Position numbers and translations under genes: made by a program | The notes under the pieces: generated by a model | Seen by the model: the letters and a program-made list of their open reading frames with translations, nothing else | Told to the model about the DNA's origin: nothing | The model's database searches: none | NCBI RefSeq assembly: GCF_009764645.1 | Contig: NZ_RWIM01000022.1 | Location: 33,668 to 97,667, forward strand | Source of the DNA: Pseudomonas sp. PB106 | Lineage (GTDB): Bacteria; Pseudomonadota; Gammaproteobacteria; Pseudomonadales; Pseudomonadaceae | Length of the DNA stretch: 64,000 nucleotides | Reading direction: 5' to 3' | Shown: positions 47,443 through 57,687 of the stretch, in pieces | How positions within the stretch are numbered: position 1 is the first letter of the stretch | Layout of the letters: every line of letters begins with the position of its first letter

Positions 47443-47543
47443 GCCGGCCCCATCGCTGGCAAGCCAGCTCCCACAGTAATTTGCGGTGTTAGCAAAACCT
47501 GTGGGAGCTGCGGTGCGACGATTCGACTTGCCAGCGATGAGGC
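47443..47543. repeat. REP doublet, type B, with a hybrid second unit
   Basis: The first unit is the usual ATCGCTGGCAAGCCAGCTCC. The second begins GTGGGAGCTG but continues CGGTGCGACGATTCGACTTG before returning to CCAGCGATGAGG, so its stem is replaced by a different sequence. It lies between leuD and the methyltransferase. Confidence 0.75.
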
Positions 47544-47587
47544 ACTCAAAAGCACTACAAGACTCACCCTAAAAAGGAAGAAGTCCC

Positions 47588-48355
47588 ATGACCAGCACCG
47601 CCCAACACACTCAGGTCGTACAAAAGCAATTCGGTGAACAGGCCGCCGCCTACCTGAGCAGCGCCGTTCACGCTCAAGGCACCGAATTCGCACTGCTACA
47701 AGCTGAGCTGGCCGGGCAGGGCGAGGCGCGGGTGCTGGACCTGGGTTGCGGCGCCGGGCACGTCAGTTTCCACGTTGCACCGCTGGTCAAGGAAGTAGTC
47801 GCCTACGACCTGTCGCAGCAAATGCTCGACGTGGTCGCCGCCGCTGCGATTGATCGCGGCATGAGCAACATTGCCACGGTCAACGGCGCCGCCGAGCGTC
47901 TGCCGTTTGCCGATGGCGAGTTCGACTTCGTGTTCAGCCGTTATTCGGCGCATCACTGGAGCGATCTCGGCGTGGCCCTGCGCGAAGTGCGCCGGGTGCT
48001 GAAGCCGGGCGGTGTGGCGGCGTTCGTGGATGTGTTGTCACCGGGCAGTCCGTTGTTCGACACTTACCTGCAAAGCGTCGAAGTGCTGCGCGACACCAGC
48101 CATGTGCGCGATTATTCTGCCGCTGAATGGCTGCGTCAGGTCAGCGAAGCCGGTTTGCATGTGCGTAGTACCACGCGGCAGCGCCTGCGTCTGGAGTACA
48201 CCACCTGGGTTGAGCGCATGCGCACACCCGAAGTGATGCGTGCGGCGATCCGCCAGTTGCAGCAGTCGATGGGCAACGAAGTGCGCGAATATTTTGAGAT
48301 CGATGCCGACGGCTCGTTCAGTACAGATGTAATCGTACTGATGGCTGAGCGCTAA
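47588..48355 (+). CDS. Class I SAM-dependent methyltransferase
   Basis: 255-residue methyltransferase of the UbiE/Methyltransf_11 type. Motif I is VLDLGCGAGHVSFHVAP; then VAYDLSQQML, LPFADGEFDFVFSRYSAHHW and VLRPGG-like LKPGGVAAFVD. No signal peptide. The ribosome site AAAAAGGAAG precedes ATG 47588. It is held between leuD and leuB, an arrangement that also occurs in P. aeruginosa, but no methylation step in leucine synthesis is known. Substrate unknown. Confidence 0.88.
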   Translation: MTSTAQHTQVVQKQFGEQAAAYLSSAVHAQGTEFALLQAELAGQGEARVLDLGCGAGHVSFHVAPLVKEVVAYDLSQQMLDVVAAAAIDRGMSNIATVNGAAERLPFADGEFDFVFSRYSAHHWSDLGVALREVRRVLKPGGVAAFVDVLSPGSPLFDTYLQSVEVLRDTSHVRDYSAAEWLRQVSEAGLHVRSTTRQRLRLEYTTWVERMRTPEVMRAAIRQLQQSMGNEVREYFEIDADGSFSTDVIVLMAER

Positions 48356-48409
48356 GAATTTTTCCGGGCGCGCCTGAGATGGCGCACCGACTGAAGACAC
48401 GAGGAAAGC

Positions 48410-49492
<1,083 letters not shown>

Positions 49493-49558
49493 TCTCTCGG
49501 GCCCGCTGCGAAATTCAATACAAAGCAGCGGCCCACTTTTCAAGAAGGTGTAGTTGCG

Positions 49559-50671
49559 ATGAAACGTGTAGGTCTGATCGGTTGGCGCGGGATGGTCGGT
49601 TCCGTGCTCATGCAGCGGATGCTGGAAGAGCAGGATTTCGATCTAATCGAGCCGGTGTTTTTCACCACTTCCAACGTCGGTGGCCAAGGCCCGTCCGTGG
49701 GCAAGGACATTGCTCCGCTCAAGGATGCTTACAGCATTGATGAGCTGAAGACCCTCGACGTGATTCTGACCTGCCAGGGCGGCGACTACACCAGCGAAGT
49801 GTTCCCCAAGCTGCGCGAAGCCGGCTGGCAGGGTTACTGGATCGACGCGGCCTCGAGCCTGCGCATGAACGATGACGCAGTGATCATTCTCGATCCGGTC
49901 AACCGCAAGGTCATCGACCAGCAGCTCGACGCGGGCACCAAGAACTACATCGGCGGCAACTGCACCGTCAGCCTGATGCTGATGGGCCTGGGCGGTCTGT
50001 TCGAAGCCGGTCTGGTCGAGTGGATGAGCGCCATGACCTATCAGGCGGCCTCCGGTGCCGGCGCGCAGAACATGCGTGAACTGATCAAGCAAATGGGCGC
50101 GACCCACGCCGCTGTTGCCGATCAACTGGCCGATCCGGCCAGCGCGATCCTCGACATCGATCGCCGTGTTGCTGATGCCATGCGCAGCGAAGCGTACCCG
50201 ACCGAAAACTTCGGCGTACCGCTGGCCGGCAGCCTGATCCCTTGGATCGACAAGGAACTGCCAAACGGCCAGAGCCGCGAAGAGTGGAAAGCTCAGGCCG
50301 AGACCAACAAGATCCTCGGTCGCTTCAAGAGCCCGATCCCGGTCGACGGCATCTGCGTGCGCATCGGCGCCATGCGTTGCCACAGCCAGGCGCTGACCAT
50401 CAAGCTGAACAAAGACGTGCCAATCGCGGATATCGAAGGTTTGATCAGCCAGCACAACCCTTGGGTCAAACTGGTTCCGAACCAGCGCGAAATCAGCATG
50501 CAGGAGCTGAGCCCGACCAAGGTCACCGGCACCCTGAATGTTCCGGTCGGCCGTCTGCGCAAGCTGAACATGGGTTCGCAGTTCGTCGGTGCCTTCACCG
50601 TCGGCGACCAACTGCTGTGGGGCGCGGCCGAACCGCTGCGTCGCATGCTGCGGATCTTGCTGGAGCGTTGA
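49559..50671 (+). CDS. asd: Aspartate-semialdehyde dehydrogenase
   Basis: 370-residue NADPH enzyme that makes aspartate semialdehyde, the branch point to lysine/diaminopimelate, methionine and threonine. It has [14 protein letters not shown] at the nucleotide site, catalytic C135 in [13 protein letters not shown], and the catalytic His in [16 protein letters not shown]. Length fits the Gram-negative ASADH. AAGGTG precedes ATG 49559. A terminator follows directly. Confidence 0.96.
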   Translation: MKRVGLIGWRGMVGSVLMQRMLEEQDFDLIEPVFFTTSNVGGQGPSVGKDIAPLKDAYSIDELKTLDVILTCQGGDYTSEVFPKLREAGWQGYWIDAASSLRMNDDAVIILDPVNRKVIDQQLDAGTKNYIGGNCTVSLMLMGLGGLFEAGLVEWMSAMTYQAASGAGAQNMRELIKQMGATHAAVADQLADPASAILDIDRRVADAMRSEAYPTENFGVPLAGSLIPWIDKELPNGQSREEWKAQAETNKILGRFKSPIPVDGICVRIGAMRCHSQALTIKLNKDVPIADIEGLISQHNPWVKLVPNQREISMQELSPTKVTGTLNVPVGRLRKLNMGSQFVGAFTVGDQLLWGAAEPLRRMLRILLER

Positions 50672-50691
50672 TCGCTTGAAGCAATGAAAGA

Positions 50692-50723
50692 GCCCGTGCC
50701 TTGAAAGAGGTGCGGGTTTTTTT
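50692..50723 (+). terminator. Terminator of asd
   Basis: GCCCGTGCCT with AGGTGCGGG (two G-U pairs) around TTGAAAG, followed by a T-run. Confidence 0.75.
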
Positions 50724-50750
50724 ATGCCTGGGGTTTTTCTGCAGTCTGTT

Positions 50751-50856
50751 CTGGCCCCATCGCTGGCAAGCCAGCTCCCACAGGGATTTCTGGAGTACAT
50801 AAAATCTGTGCATCACACCGCCCACTGTGGGAGCTGGCTTGCCAGCGATGAGGCCG
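50751..50856. repeat. REP doublet, type B, inverted pair
   Basis: Inverted copies of CATCGCTGGCAAGCCAGCTC around a ~40-base spacer, between asd and the asd paralogue. Confidence 0.9.
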
Positions 50857-50946
50857 GTGCAGGCCCCGCAAATCCCGGCAGAAATTGCCTGTGCGCCAGT
50901 CACCCGGTAAAGTGCCGCTCCCCCCGTTTCGCCAGAGGCTCGCACC

Positions 50947-51957
50947 ATGACCCAGACCCTAGATATTGCCGTGATCGGCGCCACCGGTACTGTCGGCGAA
51001 ACCCTCGTACAGATTCTCGAAGAACGCGACTTTCCGGTCGGCAACCTGCACCTGCTGGCGAGCAGCGAGTCTGCGGGCAGCTCGGTGCTGTTCCGCAACA
51101 AGAACGTGCGCGTTCGCGAAGTCGACGAGTTCGATTTCAGCAAGGTCAAACTGGTGTTTTTCGCCGCCGGCCCGGCCATCACCCTAAGCTACGCCGCGCG
51201 TGCCCATGCCGCTGGTTGCTCGCTGATAGACCTGTCCGGCGCGCTGCCGGCCGAGCAGGCGCCGCAAATCGTGCCGGAAGCCAACGCCGAAGTGCTCGCC
51301 AGTTTGAAAGCACCGTTTCAAGTCAGCAGCCCAAGCCCATCGGCCACTTCGCTCGCCGTGGTGCTGGCGCCGCTGCTCGATTTGATCGACCTGCAATATG
51401 TCAACGTCACCGCCAATCTCGCCGTGTCCGCACAAGGTCGTGAAGCCGTGACCGAGTTGGCGCGGCAGACCGCCGAGCTGCTCAACATGCGCCCGCTGGA
51501 GCCAACCTTCTTTGATCGGCAGATGGCTTTCAACCTGCTGGCGCAGGTCGGCACGCCTGACGCACAAGGCCATACGCTGCTGGAAAAACGTCTGGTGCGC
51601 GAGTTGCGTCAGGTGCTCGCGCAGCCTTCTTTGAAGATTTCCGCAACTTGCGTTCAAGCCCCGGTGTTTTTTGGCGATAGCTTTAGCGTGACCTTGCAGT
51701 CAAAGCGTGCTGTCGACCTGGAAAAAGTCAACGCGGCACTTGAAGATGCGCCGGGTATTGAGCTGGTCGAGGCCGGTGATTATCCGACCGCCGTGGGTGA
51801 CGCGGTAGGGCAGGACGTGGTCTATGTCGGGCGCGTGCGCAACGGAGTCGACGACCCGGCGGAACTTAATCTCTGGCTGACGTCAGATAACGTACGCAAA
51901 GGCGCGGCCCTTAACGCTGTGCAGGTAGCTGAATTGTTGATAAAAGACCTGCTGTAA
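50947..51957 (+). CDS. Usg-type aspartate-semialdehyde dehydrogenase paralogue, catalytically dead
   Basis: 336-residue protein with the ASADH fold (N-terminal IAVIGATGTVGETLVQILEERDFP). Where active enzymes have the NC motif with the catalytic Cys, this one reads SSPSPSATSLAVVLAP: aligning the following PL, the Cys position is Pro. It corresponds to E. coli Usg and to the gene next to asd in P. aeruginosa. No enzyme activity is expected. It lies directly before fimV, with which it may share regulation. Function unknown. Confidence 0.85.
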   Translation: MTQTLDIAVIGATGTVGETLVQILEERDFPVGNLHLLASSESAGSSVLFRNKNVRVREVDEFDFSKVKLVFFAAGPAITLSYAARAHAAGCSLIDLSGALPAEQAPQIVPEANAEVLASLKAPFQVSSPSPSATSLAVVLAPLLDLIDLQYVNVTANLAVSAQGREAVTELARQTAELLNMRPLEPTFFDRQMAFNLLAQVGTPDAQGHTLLEKRLVRELRQVLAQPSLKISATCVQAPVFFGDSFSVTLQSKRAVDLEKVNAALEDAPGIELVEAGDYPTAVGDAVGQDVVYVGRVRNGVDDPAELNLWLTSDNVRKGAALNAVQVAELLIKDLL

Positions 51958-52068
51958 AAGATACTTGGCAACAATTTGTCGACTGATTCTAGGTGAGCGC
52001 TATGCTTGCCCGGAGCGCTGGATAACGTGTCACCCTCCGGGACTTTCCGGGGCATCAAAGAAATGATC

Positions 52069-52096
52069 GCGCGCGACATCTGTCGTCGTCGCGCGC
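52069..52096 (+). other. GC-rich hairpin in the fimV leader region
   Basis: GCGCGCGAC and GTCGCGCGC form a perfect 9-base-pair stem with a 10-base loop, 70 bases before the fimV start. There is no T-run, so it is not a simple terminator; a second CCGG-rich stem precedes it. Confidence 0.45.
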
Positions 52097-52165
52097 AATG
52101 CCTTACGGCAGCGACTATCAATATCTTCTCGCTGGCCGAGGAACGTTCAAACAAAGGATGAGGCT

Positions 52166-54820
52166 ATGGTTCAAGTTCGCAAACTGGTGTTAGCAATAGC
52201 GGCCGCCTCGGCGCTGTCCTCCGGTATGGCGCATGCCCTCGGGCTCGGGGAGCTGACCCTGAAGTCGACCCTGAACCAGCCGCTGGTGGCCGAGATCGAG
52301 CTGCTCGACGTCAAGGATCTCACCGCCGCCGAAGTGGTGCCGAGCCTGGCTTCACCCGAAGATTTCGCCAAGGCCGGCGTTGATCGCCAGGCCTTCCTCA
52401 ACGATCTGACCTTCACCCCGGTGCTCAACGCCAGCGGCAAAAGCGTGCTGCGCGTGACGTCGAGCAAGCCGCTATCGGAACCGATGGTGAAATTCCTCGT
52501 GCAGGTGATGTGGCCGAACGGTCGTCTGCTGCGCGATTACAGCGTGCTGCTGGACCCATCGAAGTTCTCGCCACAGACCGCTGACGCCGCCGCGCAACCG
52601 GCGCCGTCGCAGACCATCGCCGCGCCGACCACTGGCGCCACGCACCCAACGCAATACACCACCACGCCGCGCGATACCCTGTGGGAAATCGCCGCGAAAG
52701 CGCGCACCGGCGGTTCGGTGCAGCAGACCATGCTGGCCATTCAGGCGCTGAACCCGGATGCGTTCATCGGCGGCAACATCAACCGCCTGAAAACCGGCCA
52801 GGTGCTGCGCATGCCGGACGCCGTGCAAAGCACTGCGCTGCCGCAGTCCAAGGCAATTGCCGAGGTCGCGGCGCAGAACGAAGCCTGGCGCTCGGGCCGT
52901 CGCTATGTGGCGAAGCCAGGCGCCGGTCAGCAGCAACTCGATGCCACCAATCGGGGTCGCGGCAACACTGGCGCGGCGCAGAACGCCCAGGACAATCTGA
53001 GTCTGGTCTCCGCCGAAAGCGCCAAGGCGCGCGGCAAGGGCCCGGCGGGTGATGCCAAAGCACTGAGCAACAAGCTCGCGGTCACTCAGGAAAGCCTCGA
53101 CACGACCCGTCGTGACAACGAGGAACTGAAAAGCCGCATGACCGATCTGCAGAGCCAGTTGGACAAACTGCAAAAGCTGATCGAACTGAAGAACAATCAA
53201 CTGGCGAAGTTGCAGGCTGAAGGTTCGGGCGCAGCGCCGGGCGCAAACGGCGCAGTAGCGCCTGTTCCGGCAATCACGGCTGAGCTGGCCGCGACCCCGC
53301 CCGCCACGCCGGCAGAAGCTGCCCCAGCTTCGCCGACGCCGGAATCTGCCATTGCTCCACCTGCCGAAACTACGGTTGAGCCGGTGGTCGAGCCGGTTGT
53401 CGAAACCAAGCCTGCCGCTGACGATGAAAAGACTTTCAACGAACTGCTGACCAATCCGATCCTCTTGGGGTTGATCGGCGGCGGTGCGGTGGTTCTGCTG
53501 CTCCTGCTGTTGCTGTTGGCGCGTCGCCGCAAAGCTCAGCAGGAAGCCGAGAAGCATGTGCGCATGGCGCGTGCACTGGCCGAAGAACAAGAGTTCTCCG
53601 CCGAGCAGGACCTGCCGGAAAGCAGCTTCGCAGGTCTGGAAACGCCGGCAGCGAGCGTCAAGCTCAACACCCCGGCGCCTGCGCCTGCTCCCGCTCCGGT
53701 AGTCGTGGCGCCAGTGGTCATGGCCGAACCGATTGCTGCGCCGCTGGTGGCGCCGGCCGCCGAGCGTTCTGATGACGTGCTGGACAAAGCCCAATCGCAC
53801 ATCAATGCCGGTCGCCTGAATCAGGCCGCCGCACTGCTGGAAGAGGGCGTCAGCCTGGAGCCACAGCGCAGCGATCTGCGTTTGAAATTGATGGAAGTCT
53901 ACGGTCAGCAGGGCGACCGTGATGCGTTCGTCGGCCAGGAACGTCAACTGGTGGCCAACGGCGACAACTTCGCCAAAGTTGAAGAGCTGAAAAGCCGCTT
54001 CCCGGCGATGGCTGCCGTTGTTGTCAGTGGTCTGGCGGCGGCTGCCGTCGCTGCCGAACTGGACGCGCAGTACGTCAAGGAACTGTTGCTGGACGAACCG
54101 GAAGCACCTGCGCCGGCGCCTCAGGAAGACGATCTGGACAGCGCGTTTGACCTGAGCCTCGACGATCTTGACAACATTACGCCGGTGGAGCCCGCGCCGG
54201 TCGTTGAGCCAGAAGCACCGGTCGAGCTGGATGAATTCCCGTCTGACGATGACCTGAGCTTTGAGTCGGTGCTGCAGCAACAGACCGACATCAAAGAGAA
54301 TCTCGACGATCTGTCGGACTTCGACCTGGATCTGGACCTCGGCGCTGAGCCATCGCCGGCCACGCTGGCTGAAGATGACTTCATGCTGGATCTGGATGAG
54401 GGCGTGAAGGATCTGCCGCCGGTCGAGCCACCGGTCGTGGCTGACGTGCCGCAGGATGATCTGGAGTTACCGGCCGATTTCGATCTGTCGCTGGCCGATG
54501 AAATGGACAGCAACCCGGCGGCTGAGCCTGACGCTTTCTCAGCAGAACTGGATGACGTCAACGCCGAGCTGGATCGTCTGTCGCAGAGCATTGCCGAGCC
54601 GACCTTCACCGAGGCCGATGCAATGAAGGGGGATGATCTTGGCGAAGATGATTTCGACTTCCTCGCTGGCACCGATGAAGCAGCCACCAAACTCGATCTG
54701 GCGCAAGCCTACATCGACATGGGCGACGCCGACGGTGCACGCGACATCCTCAACGAAGTGTTGACCGAGGGTGACGAGAAGCAGCGTGGCGAAGCCAAGG
54801 ACATGCTCTCAAGCTTGTAA
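52166..54820 (+). CDS. fimV: FimV polar hub / type IV pilus assembly protein
   Basis: 884-residue inner-membrane protein. Signal peptide (about 1-25, ending AHA), conserved FimV N-domain (LGLGELTLKSTLNQPLVAEIELL), periplasmic LysM domain for peptidoglycan binding (about 164-218), a coiled coil (about 300-352), one membrane helix (about 430-452), then an acidic, Pro/Ala-rich cytoplasmic part with a TPR-like segment (about 535-595) and the FimV C-terminal domain (last ~45 residues, LDLAQAYIDMGDADGARDILNEV). FimV places pilus and c-di-GMP signalling proteins at the pole and activates adenylate cyclase CyaB in P. aeruginosa. AAGGATGAGG precedes the start. Confidence 0.95.
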   Translation: MVQVRKLVLAIAAASALSSGMAHALGLGELTLKSTLNQPLVAEIELLDVKDLTAAEVVPSLASPEDFAKAGVDRQAFLNDLTFTPVLNASGKSVLRVTSSKPLSEPMVKFLVQVMWPNGRLLRDYSVLLDPSKFSPQTADAAAQPAPSQTIAAPTTGATHPTQYTTTPRDTLWEIAAKARTGGSVQQTMLAIQALNPDAFIGGNINRLKTGQVLRMPDAVQSTALPQSKAIAEVAAQNEAWRSGRRYVAKPGAGQQQLDATNRGRGNTGAAQNAQDNLSLVSAESAKARGKGPAGDAKALSNKLAVTQESLDTTRRDNEELKSRMTDLQSQLDKLQKLIELKNNQLAKLQAEGSGAAPGANGAVAPVPAITAELAATPPATPAEAAPASPTPESAIAPPAETTVEPVVEPVVETKPAADDEKTFNELLTNPILLGLIGGGAVVLLLLLLLLARRRKAQQEAEKHVRMARALAEEQEFSAEQDLPESSFAGLETPAASVKLNTPAPAPAPAPVVVAPVVMAEPIAAPLVAPAAERSDDVLDKAQSHINAGRLNQAAALLEEGVSLEPQRSDLRLKLMEVYGQQGDRDAFVGQERQLVANGDNFAKVEELKSRFPAMAAVVVSGLAAAAVAAELDAQYVKELLLDEPEAPAPAPQEDDLDSAFDLSLDDLDNITPVEPAPVVEPEAPVELDEFPSDDDLSFESVLQQQTDIKENLDDLSDFDLDLDLGAEPSPATLAEDDFMLDLDEGVKDLPPVEPPVVADVPQDDLELPADFDLSLADEMDSNPAAEPDAFSAELDDVNAELDRLSQSIAEPTFTEADAMKGDDLGEDDFDFLAGTDEAATKLDLAQAYIDMGDADGARDILNEVLTEGDEKQRGEAKDMLSSL

Positions 54821-54838
54821 TCAGTCCAGCGGTAAACG

Positions 54839-54869
54839 AAACGGCAGCCCACAGAGGCTGCCGTTTTTG
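54839..54869 (+). terminator. Terminator of fimV
   Basis: AAACGGCAGCC and GGCTGCCGTTT form an 11-base-pair stem with a 6-base loop, then TTGTTTGG. Confidence 0.9.
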
Positions 54870-54880
54870 TTTGGTTTTTA

Positions 54881-54969
54881 AGATCAAAGATCGCAGCCTT
54901 CGGCGGCTCCTACAGGGAAACGCGGATTTCTGTGTAGGAGCTGCCGAAGGCTGCGATCTTTTGATCTTG
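54881..54969. repeat. REP doublet, type A, inverted pair
   Basis: Inverted copies of the GTAGGAGCTGCCGAAGGC unit between the fimV terminator and truA; its end lies 7 bases before a TATAAT element. Confidence 0.9.
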
Positions 54970-54975
54970 AGGCCT

Positions 54976-54981
54976 TATAAT
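54976..54981 (+). promoter_or_regulatory. TATAAT box before truA
   Basis: A perfect -10 hexamer; its -35 region would fall inside the REP unit. It covers the ATG at 54980, which argues that truA starts further in. Confidence 0.5.
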
Positions 54982-55015
54982 GCCCGCCTTTGCAAAAACA
55001 GCAGGCTGTCCCACC

Positions 55016-55870
55016 TTGGCAAACATAGATAACCCGGTCGCCGAAATGGCCCCCGAGGGCTTTTACCGCGTAGCGCTGGGCGTTGAGTACAAAGGCTCGC
55101 GCTACAGCGGCTGGCAGCGTCAGCTGACCGGTGTGAAAACGGTGCAGGAGGAACTCGAAAAAGCCTTGTCGAAAGTCGCCAACTCGCCGGTCTCCTTGCA
55201 GTGCGCCGGGCGCACAGATGCCGGCGTGCATGCCTGCGGACAGGTGGTGCATTTTGATACCACCGTCGATCGCTCGCTGAAAGCCTGGGTCATGGGTGCC
55301 AACATCAATCTGCCCCACGACATCAGTGTCAGCTGGGCGCGGGTGATGCCGGCGCATTTTCATGCGCGGTTCAAAGCCATCGCCCGGCGCTATCGCTACG
55401 TGATCTACAACGATCAGATTCGCCCGGCGCATCTCAATGAAGAAATCACCTGGAATCACCGGCCGCTGGATGCCGAGCGCATGGCCGAGGCCGCGCAGTA
55501 CCTCATCGGAACCCACGATTTCAGCGCCTTCCGAGCCGGTCAGTGCCAAGCCAAGTCGCCGATCAAGAAGATGCACCACCTGCGCGTGACCCGTCACGGC
55601 AAGATGATCGTGCTCGACATCCGCGCCAATGCCTTTTTGCATCACATGGTGCGCAACATCGCTGGCGTTCTGATGACCATCGGTGCGGGCGAGCGTCCAG
55701 TCGAATGGATGAAGGAAGTGCTGGAAAGCCGCGAGCGCCGCTCCGGCGGCGTGACCGCGCATCCGTACGGCTTGTATCTGGTCCAGGTCGAGTACCACGA
55801 CGAATTCCCGTTGCCCGAGCGTTTTATCGGGCCACATTTCCTTACGGGTTTCTCCGAACTTGACGGCTGA
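55016..55870 (+). CDS. truA: tRNA pseudouridine synthase A (positions 38-40)
   Basis: 284-residue enzyme (E. coli TruA 270). Signatures: [17 protein letters not shown], catalytic Asp in [18 protein letters not shown], and [22 protein letters not shown]. Start uncertain: ATG 54980 lies within a TATAAT box, so I favour TTG 55016 (AGG ten bases upstream); ATG 55046, at MAPEGFYRV, is also possible. All homology lies after 55046. trpF follows 65 bases on. Confidence 0.92.
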   Translation: MANIDNPVAEMAPEGFYRVALGVEYKGSRYSGWQRQLTGVKTVQEELEKALSKVANSPVSLQCAGRTDAGVHACGQVVHFDTTVDRSLKAWVMGANINLPHDISVSWARVMPAHFHARFKAIARRYRYVIYNDQIRPAHLNEEITWNHRPLDAERMAEAAQYLIGTHDFSAFRAGQCQAKSPIKKMHHLRVTRHGKMIVLDIRANAFLHHMVRNIAGVLMTIGAGERPVEWMKEVLESRERRSGGVTAHPYGLYLVQVEYHDEFPLPERFIGPHFLTGFSELDG

Positions 55871-55935
55871 CGCCCTCGAACGCTTTTGTTACCATCCGGG
55901 ACTTTCCCGGATTTTGCCTTGGAGTTTTTCTCGAC

Positions 55936-56562
55936 ATGTCAGCCGTTCGCAGCAAGATCTGCGGCATTACCCGCATAGAAGATGCGTTGGCCGCCGTCGA
56001 AGCCGGGGCTGATGCGATCGGTTTTGTGTTTTACGCCAAGAGTCAACGGGCGGTGACTGTGCAGCAGGCACGCGCGATCATCAAAGCGTTGCCGCCGTTC
56101 GTGACCACGGTGGGCCTGTTCGTCAACGCCAGCCGCTGCGAGTTGGGGGAAATCCTCGATGCCGTGCCGCTGGATCTGCTGCAGTTCCATGGCGATGAAG
56201 TCGTTGAAGACTGTGAGGGCTGGCATCGTCCTTATATAAAGGCGCTGCGGGTCAAGGCCGGTGATGACATTGCTGCAGCCGTTGATGCTTACCCGAGTGC
56301 CAGCGGCGTGCTGCTCGATACCTACGTCGAAGGCGTACCCGGCGGAACCGGTGAGGCATTCGACTGGTCATTGATTCCGCAACGTTTGAGCAAGCCGTTG
56401 ATTCTCGCGGGTGGTCTGACTCCGGAGAATGTCGCAGACGCCGTAGCGCGGGTGAAACCCTACGCGGTGGACGTCAGTGGTGGCGTAGAAGCGAGCAAAG
56501 GCATCAAGGATCACGCAAAGATTCGTGCATTCATCAACGCTACACGCAAAGCTCCATATTGA
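55936..56562 (+). CDS. trpF: Phosphoribosylanthranilate isomerase
   Basis: 208-residue TIM-barrel enzyme of tryptophan synthesis, catalysing the Amadori rearrangement to CdRP. Catalytic Cys in [11 protein letters not shown] at the N-terminus and Asp in the [19 protein letters not shown] region; [19 protein letters not shown] and [10 protein letters not shown] bind phosphate. GGAG lies upstream of ATG 55936. The stand-alone trpF beside truA and accD is usual for Pseudomonas. Confidence 0.96.
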   Translation: MSAVRSKICGITRIEDALAAVEAGADAIGFVFYAKSQRAVTVQQARAIIKALPPFVTTVGLFVNASRCELGEILDAVPLDLLQFHGDEVVEDCEGWHRPYIKALRVKAGDDIAAAVDAYPSASGVLLDTYVEGVPGGTGEAFDWSLIPQRLSKPLILAGGLTPENVADAVARVKPYAVDVSGGVEASKGIKDHAKIRAFINATRKAPY

Positions 56563-56565
56563 TGT

Positions 56566-56589
56566 GACGGCTGGCAGTCTGCCGCCGTC
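56566..56589 (+). other. Stable hairpin after trpF
   Basis: GACGGC-T-GGCA pairs with TGCC-GCCGTC (10 base pairs, one bulged T, loop GTC) three bases after the trpF stop. It lacks a T-run and may be a 3'-stabilising element or a weak terminator. The rest of the 200-base gap to accD shows no gene. Confidence 0.45.
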
Positions 56590-56766
56590 CATCAATGCAC
56601 TTGCACAAAGCAGGCGCGGCTGAGGGTTTGGGGATAGCACGCAGGTCATGTTTCGCGCTGACCGTGGCTGTCCACCGACCATCGCCACACACATGAATTT
56701 AGCTGAAGGGCATACGCGGGGCTGCGAACCAGAGCGTTCGGGCCGCCGGTACTGGAGAAAAAAAGC

Positions 56767-57687
56767 ATGAGCAACTGGTTAGTAGACAAACTGATCCCTT
56801 CGATCATGCGTTCCGAGGTCAAGAAGAGCTCGGTCCCTGAAGGTCTGTGGCACAAGTGTCCGTCTTGCGAGGCGGTGCTGTATCGTCCAGAGCTGGAAAA
56901 GACCCTGGACGTTTGCCCCAAGTGCAACCACCACATGCGCATCGGCGCACGTGCGCGTATCGACATCTTCCTCGATGCCGAAGGTCGCAACGAACTGGGC
57001 GCTGATCTGGAGCCGGTTGACCGTCTGAAATTCCGCGACGGCAAGAAGTACAAGGATCGCCTGACCGCTGCCCAAAAGCAGACTGGCGAAAAAGACGCGC
57101 TGATCTCCGTCAGCGGCACTTTGCTGGGCATGCCAGTGGTGGTTTCGGCGTTCGAATTTGCCTTCATGGGCGGTTCGATGGGGGCCATCGTTGGTGAGCG
57201 CTTCGTGCGCGCTGCCAACTACGCCCTGGAAAACCGCTGCCCGATGATCTGCTTCGCCGCTTCCGGCGGTGCGCGCATGCAGGAAGCGCTGATCTCGCTG
57301 ATGCAGATGGCCAAGACTTCCGCCGTACTGGCGCGTCTGCGTGAAGAAGGCATTCCGTTCATCTCCGTGCTGACCGACCCGGTCTACGGCGGTGTTTCCG
57401 CGAGTCTGGCGATGCTCGGCGACGTGATCGTCGGTGAGCCGAAAGCCCTGATCGGTTTCGCCGGTCCACGTGTTATCGAGCAAACCGTGCGTGAAAAACT
57501 GCCGGAAGGCTTCCAGCGCAGTGAATTCCTGCTGGAACACGGTGCGATCGACATGATCATCCACCGTCAGGAGCTGCGCCCACGTCTGGGTAACTTGCTG
57601 GCACAGATGACCGGCAAGCCGACGCCGAAATTCGTCGCCGCGCCAATCGAGCCGATCGTGGTTCCACCGGTACCTGCTGGCCTATGA
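56767..57687 (+). CDS. accD: Acetyl-CoA carboxylase carboxyltransferase beta subunit
   Basis: 306-residue subunit that, with AccA, transfers the carboxyl group from biotin to acetyl-CoA to make malonyl-CoA. N-terminal zinc ribbon C31-PSC34 and C50-PKC53, then a crotonase-like core ([69 protein letters not shown]). GGAG precedes ATG 56767. Its TGA overlaps the folC ATG. Confidence 0.97.
   Translation: MSNWLVDKLIPSIMRSEVKKSSVPEGLWHKCPSCEAVLYRPELEKTLDVCPKCNHHMRIGARARIDIFLDAEGRNELGADLEPVDRLKFRDGKKYKDRLTAAQKQTGEKDALISVSGTLLGMPVVVSAFEFAFMGGSMGAIVGERFVRAANYALENRCPMICFAASGGARMQEALISLMQMAKTSAVLARLREEGIPFISVLTDPVYGGVSASLAMLGDVIVGEPKALIGFAGPRVIEQTVREKLPEGFQRSEFLLEHGAIDMIIHRQELRPRLGNLLAQMTGKPTPKFVAAPIEPIVVPPVPAGL

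Noticed and set aside
52472..54280. 602-codon open frame opposite fimV
   Set aside because: Shadow of the repetitive, GC-rich fimV; no ribosome site and low-complexity Arg/Gln/His-rich translation.
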